In this document: positions 1 to 54,935 of the stretch, piece after piece
Layout: each line of letters starts with the position of its first letter
How positions within the stretch are numbered: position 1 is the first letter of the stretch
From: Glandiceps talaboti
Lineage: Eukaryota; Hemichordata; Enteropneusta; Spengelidae
DNA: 64,000 bases
Direction of reading: 5' to 3'
Assembly (NCBI RefSeq): GCF_964340395.1
Contig: NC_135556.1
Coordinates: 7,403,501-7,467,500 of the forward strand
Position numbers and translations under genes: made by a program
Notes under the pieces: model-generated
Told to the model about the DNA's origin: nothing
The model's database searches: none
Seen by the model: only the letters and a program-made list of their open reading frames with translations

Positions 1-59
1 ACGAAAATTTTCATTCTTGTGGCCCAAACTTTATTTTCGAGTGATAACATTTAAGTTGC

Positions 60-440
60 AGGATAAAAGATTTAATTAGCTGACTGACTGACTAACTAAC
101 TTGCTGGTGGCTTATTTGTTGACTGCCCAAATTACTGATTGGCCATTGGACATACTGACTGACTTTGAAGGCTGTTTTCATGGTTACATGACTGACTGAT
201 TGACTAACTGACTGACTGACTGACTGACTGACTGACTAACCAGTAGGCTGGTTTGGTGACTGTCGACTGACTGATTTGACTAACTAACTAATTAGGTAAC
301 TAAAATAACTAAATACATTACTAACCAACTAAATACCTAAACTAATAAATGATTGAATGACTGTCTGATTGAGAGACGGATTAACTACCCCAGACTAAAT
401 TTCGAAGACTGGTTAGAGTTCAAATATCGACTCACTGCCT
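60..440. repeat. Degenerate (GACT)n region in gene B intron
   Basis: Many GACTGACT and AACTAACT units. A similar, shorter tract lies at 25640-25690 just beyond the equivalent exon of gene A. Confidence 0.75.
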
Positions 441-519
441 AAATGATGATAGATTGGTTTGATGGCTGATGAGTGTACATGATACAATGGTGCTCTTGGG
501 TAGTTAGGATGATACTTAC

Positions 520-6710
<6,191 letters not shown>

Positions 6711-6964
6711 TATTCAAACGTCAAATTGTCCGTTAAAGTCATTGCTGCACACGACATATCATGGTTGTTTCTTCTTGAGATCTTGTCGGAATTTGTCACG
6801 TGACGTACTTACACAATGACGTAAGAATTGTTATGCCAACGGCTGGCTCAAGATTCACTTCCAGCGTCTGTGCAGTTTTGTTAGCTACAGGTGAACGTCC
6901 TTTCAGACATCAATATAAAGCGCACAGTTTAGAGCGATTCCTTGTTCTGTACTTGTCGATATTT

Positions 6965-7170
6965 ATTGAACTTAGAAGTCGTCACGAAAGTAATTGTTTA
7001 ACTCGACAAGACAATGCACATCTATATCACGACAACGCGACACTGGTTCTACTGTGTTCGAAATATGAGACAAAACGCTCAAACTTGCTGACATTTACCA
7101 GTTTTTATTTTATATTACTGACCTAAGGGCAATCGTATTTTCTTTGGCTGAACAAAAATAATATCCAAAT
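6965..7170 (-). repeat. Dispersed repeat B, reverse copy
   Basis: TGGTTCTACTGTGTTCGAAA, ATGAGACAAAACGCTCAAAC and TTTGGCTGAACA are the reverse complement of the repeat B order. Confidence 0.5.
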
Positions 7171-7721
7171 GTAATGAACGTACTGTATGTATATTTTATT
7201 GCATTATAGTACATGTCCAATAGTTTGTACATGTCATGTACAGCTAACAGTATGAAGTATAAAAATCTAGAAAGGTCATATAATTTATTATATTTTTGTC
7301 TTGGTTATATTCATGAATATGGCGCAGTGTAACTTAATGTAATGATATATCTCTAACACACAATATTTGATCCTGCATCTATAGTTCTTGCCAAATGTAC
7401 GCAGGGTCGGCGATGATCATGGACTCATATTACATCACCCCTATTATATAGGCAAATTCGTTTCTTAAAATTAGTTATAGAATTTCAAAGTATTTTTGTA
7501 AATTAATATAATTTATATACACATATATTTTCAAATGCTATTTTTTTTCTATTCTTATCTAAACGAAATGGACTGACGTGGCACCATGCAAATATCAAAT
7601 GCAGACATCGTCAAAACATTGGTGCTCGCATGTCTACATTTTGTTGCAATACGTCTATTTTATTTCGACAAAATGTAGCAAGAAATTGATATCTTGCTGT
7701 AAATTGTATCATGTGCAGTTA

Positions 7722-7727
7722 TTTATT
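7722..7727 (-). terminator. Probable polyadenylation signal of gene A
   Basis: AATAAA on the minus strand, about 120 nt past the gene A stop. A second AATAAA-containing word lies near 7650-7657. Both sit in a copy of a dispersed repeat that is also present at about 42775-42980. Confidence 0.45.
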
Positions 7728-7846
7728 GACTTATGCGTGGTTGTATCCATAAAAAGAACGATATTCTGAAATCCGTTATATTAAATATGTGAGCATTCCA
7801 GAGAGTCCATGCATGAAAACATGTCAGCCATGTCTTGTTTGTGCTG

Positions 7847-32239
<24,393 letters not shown>

Positions 32240-33744
32240 GATTCCTAAGGCATGGTAGCTATGCAGCTATAGGGAGAGTGATGGAATTGTTGTGTTTTTC
32301 TTCAAGTGGGTTTCATGTCACATGACTTATCAAGACGCCCATTGATTTGTTCAAAGATGCATTGATTCTGATCAGAGTTCGGGAATCGATATGCTAGAAA
32401 GAAAAATACCCGTATGTGCGGGACGGAACATTGTGTGAACTCCTTCCTCGAGTGACGACGTCATCAATGACAGTATACAAACACATTATGTCTCTTTGAC
32501 ATACTAGTAAAAAGTTTGAACTACAGCCCACTGTCGTTTGTCGGTACAAACGGTCGTCGGATGAAACATAATCCAAAAAGCAAACAGATACCTGAATATG
32601 AAATAAGAGTAAATGTAAACAACTCAGTATACACGCGCTTATCAGGCGCCATCAACGGCGAATCTTTCTAAATTGGCCAAAAGGCTGACAATTGTTTTCA
32701 GACAGCACAATCAATTTCAGATCAGTATTTAGTAGTATGTAGTGCTATGGCTACAAAGCCAGTATGTGGTGAGTAAACAAAATAGTTCTTTTGTTGACAC
32801 TTTACTTTATTTTAATGCCATACATTTACTATAGTGAAAATTCTTCCATTTATGAATTTGACATTTTTTTAAACAAATATTTGTATTTAGGGGTACAAAC
32901 ATCCATTAAATGTAAATCAATTTTGTAGGATGAGAGCTAAAATGGCTCACCCCCCCCCTTCCAAAGTAAAAGAATTTAGTTTGTTATCGTACATTGAACT
33001 ATTGATCTTGCCCCTTATGTAACACTCAGTTCAAGAATTCGCGATGTATGCTACAATGAAGTGAATTTCCATGGCTCTCAAATTCGTTTGGTTTCTCAAA
33101 ATCTCAAAATCAAATCTGGACAGAAACTTATCGACATATATTTTGATATACGTATCTTTTATACAAACAACCCGGATACGTTGAATGGTCTAGGACGAAG
33201 CCAATCAACGTCGACCTAATTCAAGCACTGAGTACAGAGCCCAACTATAAACAACATTTACTTTTCTCATTTGCATTGTCGTGATCATGTTAATAAATGC
33301 ACTGCGTTCTGGCAGCAAACTCGCTCCTCAGCCTATTGAAAGATTTATAAAACAAAAATTTGTTTGTTCGAAGATCATATGGATTTATCTTGGCGATTTC
33401 TCCAGCAAGATTGGCTACAGATGTGGTTTATTTATCGTGATGTGCGATGTTTAGATCGTTTGGGAAATATTCAAATTGGGATAGGTTAAACCGTAACAAG
33501 AGTTTCCAACAGTTTCTGAGTTTCCAGTTGCGTCATCCGATCTATAAGTTAATTAGCGAACATTTAGATTACGTAAATCAGTCATTAATATTCATGTTAT
33601 GTTTACCAAAACCTAATTAGTTCTAGCAATTACTCTAAATAATAATGCACCTAGACTCTCTCACAGCCCTCGGAGCTGTAAAATTAAAGCTAAACTAATT
33701 ATTTTGTATGTACCGGTACCATCTACATAATGTACTCCATGACA

Positions 33745-33963
33745 GTACTCGAATATCCTTGTACTGTGCGCCCTCATAGAGCTAAGTGACCACTCATTGA
33801 CGTGTGACTGTGATGCTCCGTGTTTTCACGAAGCCCGAGAAAACACGGTGCTTGGCAGTCACACGTACACGTCAACCAATGGTTATCTCTATTATAATAA
33901 TGATAATAATAATCACAGTCTATGTGGTCGAAGAGGGCGCACAGTACAAGGATATTCGAGTAC
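33745..33963. mobile_element. Palindromic MITE with perfect 31-bp ends
   Basis: 33745-33775 (starts GTACTCGAATATCCTTGTAC) is the exact reverse complement of 33933-33963. A second nested inverted pair (ACGTGTGACTG / CAGTCACACGT) surrounds a central hairpin CGTGTTTTC / GAAAACACG. Confidence 0.65.
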
Positions 33964-34341
33964 GATTATACAGCTGGTATCAGTACACACAAAATAATTC
34001 GTTTAGCTTTAATTTTAGCCAGTCTTTTTTTTAATAAAATGGTGATACAGACAGACAAACAGACACACAGACAGACTTTTCATCCCTAACATATCACCTT
34101 TCTTACGGAAGGTAAACGCTGCATACATTCAGAGCTTCCTCCAAAAGCAGGTTATAAACAACACTCATACTTTGGGCATGGAGTGAATTATAATCTGAGT
34201 CAATTGGATGGGAAATTGGTGGGGAAGAAGTTTGCTACTATTTGTCTTTGACGAGAGGTTGTTGATACAACTGATGGGTATCCTTCCTCTGGATTACATA
34301 GGATGACAGCAAGGAGTGATGAGAATTCAGCCTGCATAGAT

Positions 34342-34614
<273 letters not shown>

Positions 34615-37437
34615 CTGTCATCAAACTCATCACTAAATATATTTTGTTTTTTTAATTTACTCCGCTCCTGAGGTTTAATTATTTCCAACTCATGAGCAAA
34701 ATATTTCGGGTCCCTTTCAGACCATCACATTGGGGAAAAATTTGCTTGAATTCAAAGTAACTTGAAATCATCTAAAACTTGCCATATAAAAAGTTTTTCA
34801 TGGTCGAGTCCTTTGTAAATCATTTCCCAAAATTTGGTTGTTCACCATGGCTTGTCTGGAAATCACCAATGTGTTTATTCTCACAAACAAGCACACATAT
34901 TGCTACTAAAGTAACGAAATAAGTACCTCTTTGCGGGTACGTTTTGGACGGTGCCGTAAAAGAGACTGTGGTTTACGACGTTGCTGCAATGTGCTGTTTT
35001 TCCTTAGACATATTAACACTGTATTTCGTGGCCATTATGAAGTATAACATGGTTAAATTTTGATTTTTTTTTATTTCTTTTGAAATATGTTGCATGATGA
35101 CATTGACACATTAAATTTCTTTTGAGGATGGGTTGGAATTTTATTGAAAAAGGGTTTACAGTAAATATTGAAGACTTTATTTTCGAGGTGCATACTTGTA
35201 ATGATTAAAATACTTTGATAACATGCTAAATTTACATTAACAAGTGAAACTAAAAGTACATGTACTCGTCCGAATTAGATTTTTTTTATATAAAATCTAG
35301 AAAAATTGACAACTGCAAATGCATCTTACATCAACCCTGTGGAAAGGTAACCAATAATATTAGGTACATGGAGCATACAAATTCATACTTACTCCATTGT
35401 ATATACAGGTATTAATTGTGATCAACTTAGGCAAAAAAAAACAACTTGTTTCTGGTCAGGACAGTTTGTCTAATATGGTGCGACGACACGAATTTTTTTA
35501 AATCTCAACAAACCTGTCACCAATCTACTATTTATGGCAGTTACTGTTCTTATTTTAGTACTTTAGAGCAAGTGTGTATGTGGGACAGATGTCATTTTCT
35601 AGTTCATGATTGGTTCTGCAGTTGTCTTCACTGAAGTAGGGAGGATTATTTTTGTGTTTCCCCCACGGATCTGCAGACTGCATGGGCTGGACTAACACAC
35701 ACAAACACGACGCGAGAGTATTTAAGTGATGCGTGCGCTGACCAGAAACAATTCTTTTGGGGGGGGGGCCTTACCTTTTAGGCAATCTAATTTTAAACCA
35801 TCTACACAGTTTTCGTCTGAAACTCATAGATGTCATCAGTGTGATGATATTATGTTTCACAACTAGATACCGAAAAAAATATCACTTTTATTAGGTATGT
35901 GGTTATGCACATTTATGCAAATTTATACTCATGTATACATGTGTTGTGAAATATAAGGGCAAGACTTCCAAGAATCTGGTTATGCATCATATTTACATAA
36001 TATGCAAATAGGTATAACATTGGTTACATATCGTACAACTGCAATAACAACCACACAAAAGAATTTCCCCTGTAATATAACCCAAACTACTATAAGTTTT
36101 GTTCATCAATTTAACTTCATAAGTGTTTTTGCTAAGCTTAGGGTGGTAAGTAGGTAAAATCTACTAGGGTTCCCATGTCATTTCACCTGGGTTTCCAAAC
36201 AAAATTACCATAGACTCTATGAGGTTATCGGTGTTCCCCAACCTCAGCAAAAACACTATTCATTTTGTACAAACATTTGTGCCACCCTATCAGTAGGTGC
36301 AAGGAGTTGATCGATGTGTGAGGGCGCCCCATCATTGCGCACCTTACAGACTACCCTATCAGCTACCATCACTCAGGTTTAGAAGCCTGATGTGGCTGAA
36401 CAACATGACGTATCTCGCAGTCTACATTCTACTAGATTAAAGCGATATAAGCATTCCTTCTATAATCAAGAGCACTTGAATATTTAATTTGTGAATGAAA
36501 ACTTCATAGTTACTTTCAAAATTCATTCAGACTTACATGTAAATCTGACGTAAACAAATTAAAATCATCGTTTTTCAAAGTGGTGGATTACACAGGTGGG
36601 TGATAGCGATACCTCTGATGTGCGAATTTAATCACCCTATGATCAAGTGTAAACATAAAAAGTCCCCAAAAATGTACACCACAAGATCATGGAAGTCATC
36701 AGAAATGCCCCTACTATGACTACAAAGAAACCGACATCCATTCAAATAGCTTATATATCAACATGTTACATCAATAATTTTAGTTTGTGTCTATCTTAAT
36801 AAACCGAGACCTCTACTGCCAGAGTAGTTTTTCCATACAGAGGATCATATCTGAGATAAAGACCAAATTATAGTATTTTCCATTCTTTCTTTTTTTTCAA
36901 TAATTACCTATACAATTTTACAAAGGAATTGACATGTACATGTATGTATTCTTTGTCAATGAAATATTGTGTTAGTATTGATCAGATTACATTATAATCT
37001 GTTTAAAAAAATCATATATTCAGACATATGAAACTAAATTTTTGTGACTGCACTGTGCATAAATTAACAGGCTCTTCGACAGAAGCAATATCTCTCCTCT
37101 CAGCTTCTGCAGTCATTTGAACATCCCTGAGGAAGGTAAAGGATTGGAAAAAAAACAGAATTTACCCTGAATATTGCAATTTAACAACAACAACAATAAA
37201 ATGATTGCCTTGTACCCTGCTGAAAAGAAATGAATATTTCACATGGTCTTAGTTTTGGGTTGATTTATCAATGTATTGGCAGCTTTCATGGGCTGGAATC
37301 ACTACTGTAAACAATGCGTGTATGACAATAAAAACTGGAATTGCCAAAATACGAGAATGCTGATCTGGTACAAGCCCTGTGTTTCTTTCATTTGATGGCA
37401 ATGTTTCATTACAATGCAAGTACTACAGTCTAGTTCC

Positions 37438-37797
37438 AAACTGGTACAGTATTATGTATTAGAAACTTCATTACATTACCAGTCTACTCAAGGCAGTTGT
37501 TCGAGCACATAGTTCTGTTCTCCCCCCCACCCCCCAACCATGTTCATATAAACATGATGACGTCATCACTTCCCCACGTGATTTGAGTTTAAACAGACTG
37601 GAGGCAGAGTCCTGGTTGGACATTTGCATATCAGTGCAGTTCGGTGACGACAGCCTGTCAGTTTGTGATGGATTACTACTGACATGCGCCCTTCGCGCAC
37701 TACAGGGGAGCACCACAATTTAACACCTTTCATAACTGCCTTGACTAGACTGGTAAAGTAATGAAGTTTTTAATACGTACTACTGTACCAGTACTGA
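37438..37797. mobile_element. Foldback element with unique centre
   Basis: Arms of about 70 bp at 37438-37507 and 37726-37797 are inverted copies (ACTGGTACAGTA, AGAAACTTCATTAC, TACCAGTCTA, CAAGGCAGTT). The 218-bp centre is unique and contains GATGACGTCATC. Confidence 0.5.
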
Positions 37798-38264
37798 CAC
37801 CATATTATTCTACACTCTACTACTGAGTCGTTTGTATCAACTAATAAAAACACTATAATTAGGTTATAGACATTGTCTAAAACCGTTCTGCAAATTGCCC
37901 AACTTTATCTCAGGCCTTAGCATTTTGACTGAGAAAAGTTCTACTTGTACAGGACATGGTACTTTGAAAACATTTCAAAGACACCATCATTCTATCTTTT
38001 CAAAATGTAATAGTAAATGTCTACATTACTATAGAGTAACAAAACTAGTACTATTACAGCATTCTAATAACAGAATCACTAGCGATGTTACATATAACAT
38101 GTACATTTGATAGAATATTACAGCCATTCAACCAATGGTCATCGTGACCAGTACAATCTCAAGAACTGTACACTGAGCATGTACACTGTATGTTATCAGA
38201 GACAACATATACTGTGACCTTGAGCTCAGTATGACAGTATCATCACAGGCATATAACATGAATG

Positions 38265-38660
38265 TTAGAGGGTTCAACAACTGAAAACATTGGAGAGTAA
38301 AACGATCCAAAATTACAAACAGCTTCGAGGGTACAATAACTGAAAACTTACTAGTAAGTAAGAGGGTACAACAACTGAAAACTTGCGAGAAAGTTAGCGG
38401 GTACAACTACTGAAAATTTGCAAGAAAGTTAGAGGGTACAACAATTGAAAACTTACTAGAAAGTTAGAGGGTACAATTACTGAAAACTTGCAAGAAAGTT
38501 AGAGGGTACAACTACTGAAAACTTACTAGAAAGTTAGAGGGTACAACAACTGAAAAATTGTGTCAAAGTAAGATAGTACAATAACTGTAAACTTACTAGA
38601 AAGTTAGAAGGTAAATAATTGAAAATTTGCAAAAAAACTTAAAGACAAATACAACAACTG
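38265..38660. repeat. TMEM165: 35-bp minisatellite downstream of TMEM165
   Basis: About ten units of AAGTTAGAGGGTACAACAAC then TGAAAACTTACTAGA, starting about 140 bp beyond the TMEM165 stop, so probably within or beside its 3' UTR. Confidence 0.8.
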
Positions 38661-38801
38661 AAAATTCACAAAACAAATAATTTGTGAACATGTGCATGGC
38701 ACATGACAGCATACAATTAATAATGTATATTGAATAAATTTTATGTTTGATTTTTTACATCACGTAGTTTATAATCTTCTGACTTGGTTAGCTAGCTGCT
38801 A

Positions 38802-51975
<13,174 letters not shown>

Positions 51976-52110
51976 GGCGACGTCAATATGTGTAAATATA
52001 GCTTCTTATACAAACTGTTCATAAAGACACAAAATTAGGACGGTAAGTTCTCTAAACACTTCTAAAAAAATATCGACAATCACAGATCACAGTTCATTCA
52101 AGCTATCCAC

Positions 52111-52162
52111 GGCCGCCATGCTGGCAGGAAATGCGCGATGCTGTGAGGTGATGTACTTCCGG
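52111..52162 (-). promoter_or_regulatory. TMEM165: TATA-less TMEM165 promoter: ETS and YY1-type motifs
   Basis: On the minus strand CCGGAAGT (52162-52155) matches the ETS/GABP consensus and ATGGCGGCC (52119-52111) matches the YY1 core, about 140-190 nt upstream of the start codon. The pair is typical of broadly expressed genes. The ATG in the YY1 site also opens a short uORF (MAAVDSLNEL, 52119-52087). Confidence 0.5.
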
Positions 52163-52218
52163 GTTACATGACTGAGTAGTGCGCCATCTATAACATATAA
52201 CGGCGCTCCTAGTATTAG

Positions 52219-52645
52219 TAAGGCAAAAAAATAAAATGTTTTCGTTTCCGATAACATGACTTAAAAAAAAATAAGGTAGGTAGGTAGTAGTTTTACTTAT
52301 TTTTTTTTTTCAATTTTGTTGTGAAATTGCTTCAACCCATACATAAGCTTACACAACTTCCTCATTATTGTCCCGGCGTCACCTGCGATAATATACAAGA
52401 GACACCAGTTGACAGCAAAAGGGCATAATTTATAGTTTGGCCTAATAGGCACGGTGTAAAAGGAAATGAAATCTGAAGCTTGTATTTTTGAAAGAGGCAA
52501 TTTATCTGGAATGGGATTTAAAAAATGGATTGACCACAGGGTGCTCAGGCTCATTTAGTTCTGTTTACAAATATAAACAAAACAAAATAAACATACAAGT
52601 AAAAAAACAAACAAACACAAACAAACAAACAAACAAACAAACAAA

Positions 52646-52700
<55 letters not shown>

Positions 52701-53234
52701 ACAAGTAAACAAACAAACAAACAAAATAATTTGACAAATGAGTAGATACATACATGAGTAAACGACAACAAAGCAACGAACACCCCTCCCCCGAATTGAT
52801 AACATATGGAAATTTCCATATGTGACCATTTTTTTTTTTTTTTGGGGGGGGGGCAGTGTTTGGGTGTTCGTTGGTTTGTTGTCGTTTACTCATGTATGTA
52901 TCTACTCATTTGTCAGTTTATTTGGTTTGTTTGTTTGTTTGTTTGTTTATTTATTTGTTTGTTTGTTTGTTTGTTTGTTTGTTTGTTTACTTGTATGTTT
53001 ATTTTGTTTTGTTTATATTTGTAAACAGAACTAATTGAGCCTGAGCACCCTGTGGATTGACCAGAGATACTTTGGCAAAAAAAATTACACGGAAATTGAA
53101 GTAAACCTCTTACCATTTTACACTAAAGTCTTTTTTTCAGTGAATGTAAAAACCGTGGCAAATGTTTAGAGTCGGCGGCTTAAACTAGGGTCGGTCGGGT
53201 TACCAGAAACATACTTTTTTATCATTTAGCCTAA
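52219..53234 (+). mobile_element. MITE family, second subfamily, split by a foldback insertion
   Basis: The left part (TAAGGCAAAAAAATAAAATG, TTTCCGATAACATGAC) is at 52219-52330. The right part (GGCTTAAACTAGGGTCGGTC, GGGTTACCAGAAACATAC, GCCTAA) is at 53140-53234. The foldback at 52535-53053 lies between them. Confidence 0.55.
52527..53061. mobile_element. Foldback element with 8-bp target duplication
   Basis: Arms start CACAGGGTGCTCAGGCTCA and end in its complement; both arms contain the same (AAAC/AAAT)n-type tract in opposite orientation. The centre is the 22-bp palindrome around GGAAATTTCC (52802-52823). GGATTGAC flanks both sides (52527-52534, 53054-53061). Eight-base duplications and CACAGGG-like ends suggest a non-autonomous hAT relative. 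Confidence 0.7.
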
Positions 53235-54590
53235 GAAAATGTCCTCGGCCGAAAAAAAAAGAAATTGAAAATAGCCGACATGTCTGGATTGCACTAACCG
53301 TAGACGCTGTTGGCTCCCGGTGTTGGCTCTCCAACGATTAGCAGCAAAATTGTAACTCACTTCCTTGGCTCCCTGTGTCTCAACACGTTGAGCCCAGGGA
53401 CATAGTTAGAAATCAACGAGCGACAACCAAAAGATTCCAGTATAAACCTAAAAAGCCAGGGAGAGGTGAATTAATGCGAATTTTTACGGGGCCTCGCAAC
53501 TACAATTAATTGTGCATGGGAACACACTCTGAAGGAGACAAAAGTTAGATTCTTTGAGTAGGCCTAAATGATGTGCAAAGAGTTGTATAAAATATGAAAC
53601 GTTTACAGTAAGCAGTTAAACAAATAGTCGCCATAGATGGCGCACTTCTGTCCTACCTGGCTTCCGAAATGCTTGTATTTCTTGTTATAAATTTTCAGAT
53701 GTAAATCTCTCACAACCTTTCTACATGAATTGTGGCTGGGAAGGGGTAAATTATGATTTGCGCGTTGGGTGACAGGAAAAATTTAGATTTCACAGTGGGA
53801 CGGTAGTTTTTAACTCCGATCAGGGGAGACAACCTTTCGAGTCCCCAATTAGAATTGGAAAGAAGACGGAAGAGATATTAGCGGTGACGCTTGTGTTGGT
53901 TGTCTGGGGTCGAAGGCAATTCTCGAACACCACTGTTCATTTTGTGGGATCTGACAATGTTCAAAAAACAATCACACCTTCTCCACTGTCAAATTGTACG
54001 GGGAATTGTGCCCACACTCATACTTATCAGTGTACCCGGGCCTGGACTCACACACCCAATGTGATCGCAGTATACCACTATAAAATAAAGTGGTCAAATG
54101 TCCATCCTGCTTCAATGGTACTTTAGTGATTCAAGTTGTATATTTCAAGGTACATCAATTTCTTTAATATCGTGATTGTGAGAGGGGGATTTTGGGGAAG
54201 AAACGGAGAGAGTTTGGTGTGCTGTATTTGGGAGTGGGCCGGGATAAAGCCTTAGAGAGCTCGAGGTTATCGGATGAGATTATTCTAACGAAAACAAACA
54301 TTATTATTGATGAGGATGATGTTGATATCATCAATATACAAGACTAGGTTTGACATAGTGATTGCCAGAAATGTGAAAAGGTCATCTCTTCTTGAGATAG
54401 AGTGACTTTTTTACAGAGTTGTCTATCGATTGGCGCACAGAAACTTTAACCCTTATGTCTACAGAGACAGAAGAATTTTCAATTGTTCACCATCACATGA
54501 CTCTGTTGTTATCGAAACCGTCATAACTTGATTACCATACAACAACTAATGGTTCCGCCCATTACAAGATTAAAAGTTACTCCAGAAGCA

Positions 54591-54641
54591 TTCCAAACAC
54601 AGACCCTCCACCAACGTTGGTGGAGGGTCTATGTTCCAAAC
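54591..54641. mobile_element. Tiny palindromic insertion, copy 2
   Basis: A perfect 30-bp palindrome at 54601-54630 (left half AGACCCTCCACCAAC) lies within a 35-bp insert, flanked by exact 8-bp repeats TTCCAAAC (54591-54598 and 54634-54641). Confidence 0.7.
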
Positions 54642-54935
54642 CACTCTATAATCAAAACAATACCGTGAATTTATTACATGTATGCTAAGAATTTCAGGTT
54701 GCCTAAAACACACCGTTGCTACTATCCGACTCGTTACGATTCTACAGTGACATACTAAAAGCCATGATAAAGTGTCTGTCATTTGCTTTGCCATATCATT
54801 TCACCCACACAACATTCCAATTTGAAACTGTTGACCTTTGAGTTCCGCTCACGCAAGAAACTGAACAAAAAAATATGATGCAACGCTTCTTCATTCCTAC
54901 AGATTTCTGCCTTAATGCAACCAATAATTGTCAAA

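Larger units (their letters stand above)
6711..7846. other. Intergenic interval between lectin genes A and B
   Basis: No gene is seen here. It holds the presumed 3' UTR and poly(A) region of gene A, a reverse copy of dispersed repeat B at about 6965-7170, and the presumed promoter of gene B near 6.7-6.9 kb. Confidence 0.6.
51976..54935. other. Intergenic interval between TMEM165 and the Ig gene
   Basis: It contains the TMEM165 promoter, a MITE split by a large foldback insertion (52219-53234) and one tiny palindromic insertion (54599-54633). From 53.3 to 54.5 kb I see no gene or named element. Confidence 0.6.

Noticed and set aside
36213-36235. Further tiny palindrome CATAGACTCTATG
   Set aside because: No flanking direct repeats, so it lacks the insertion mark of the other four.
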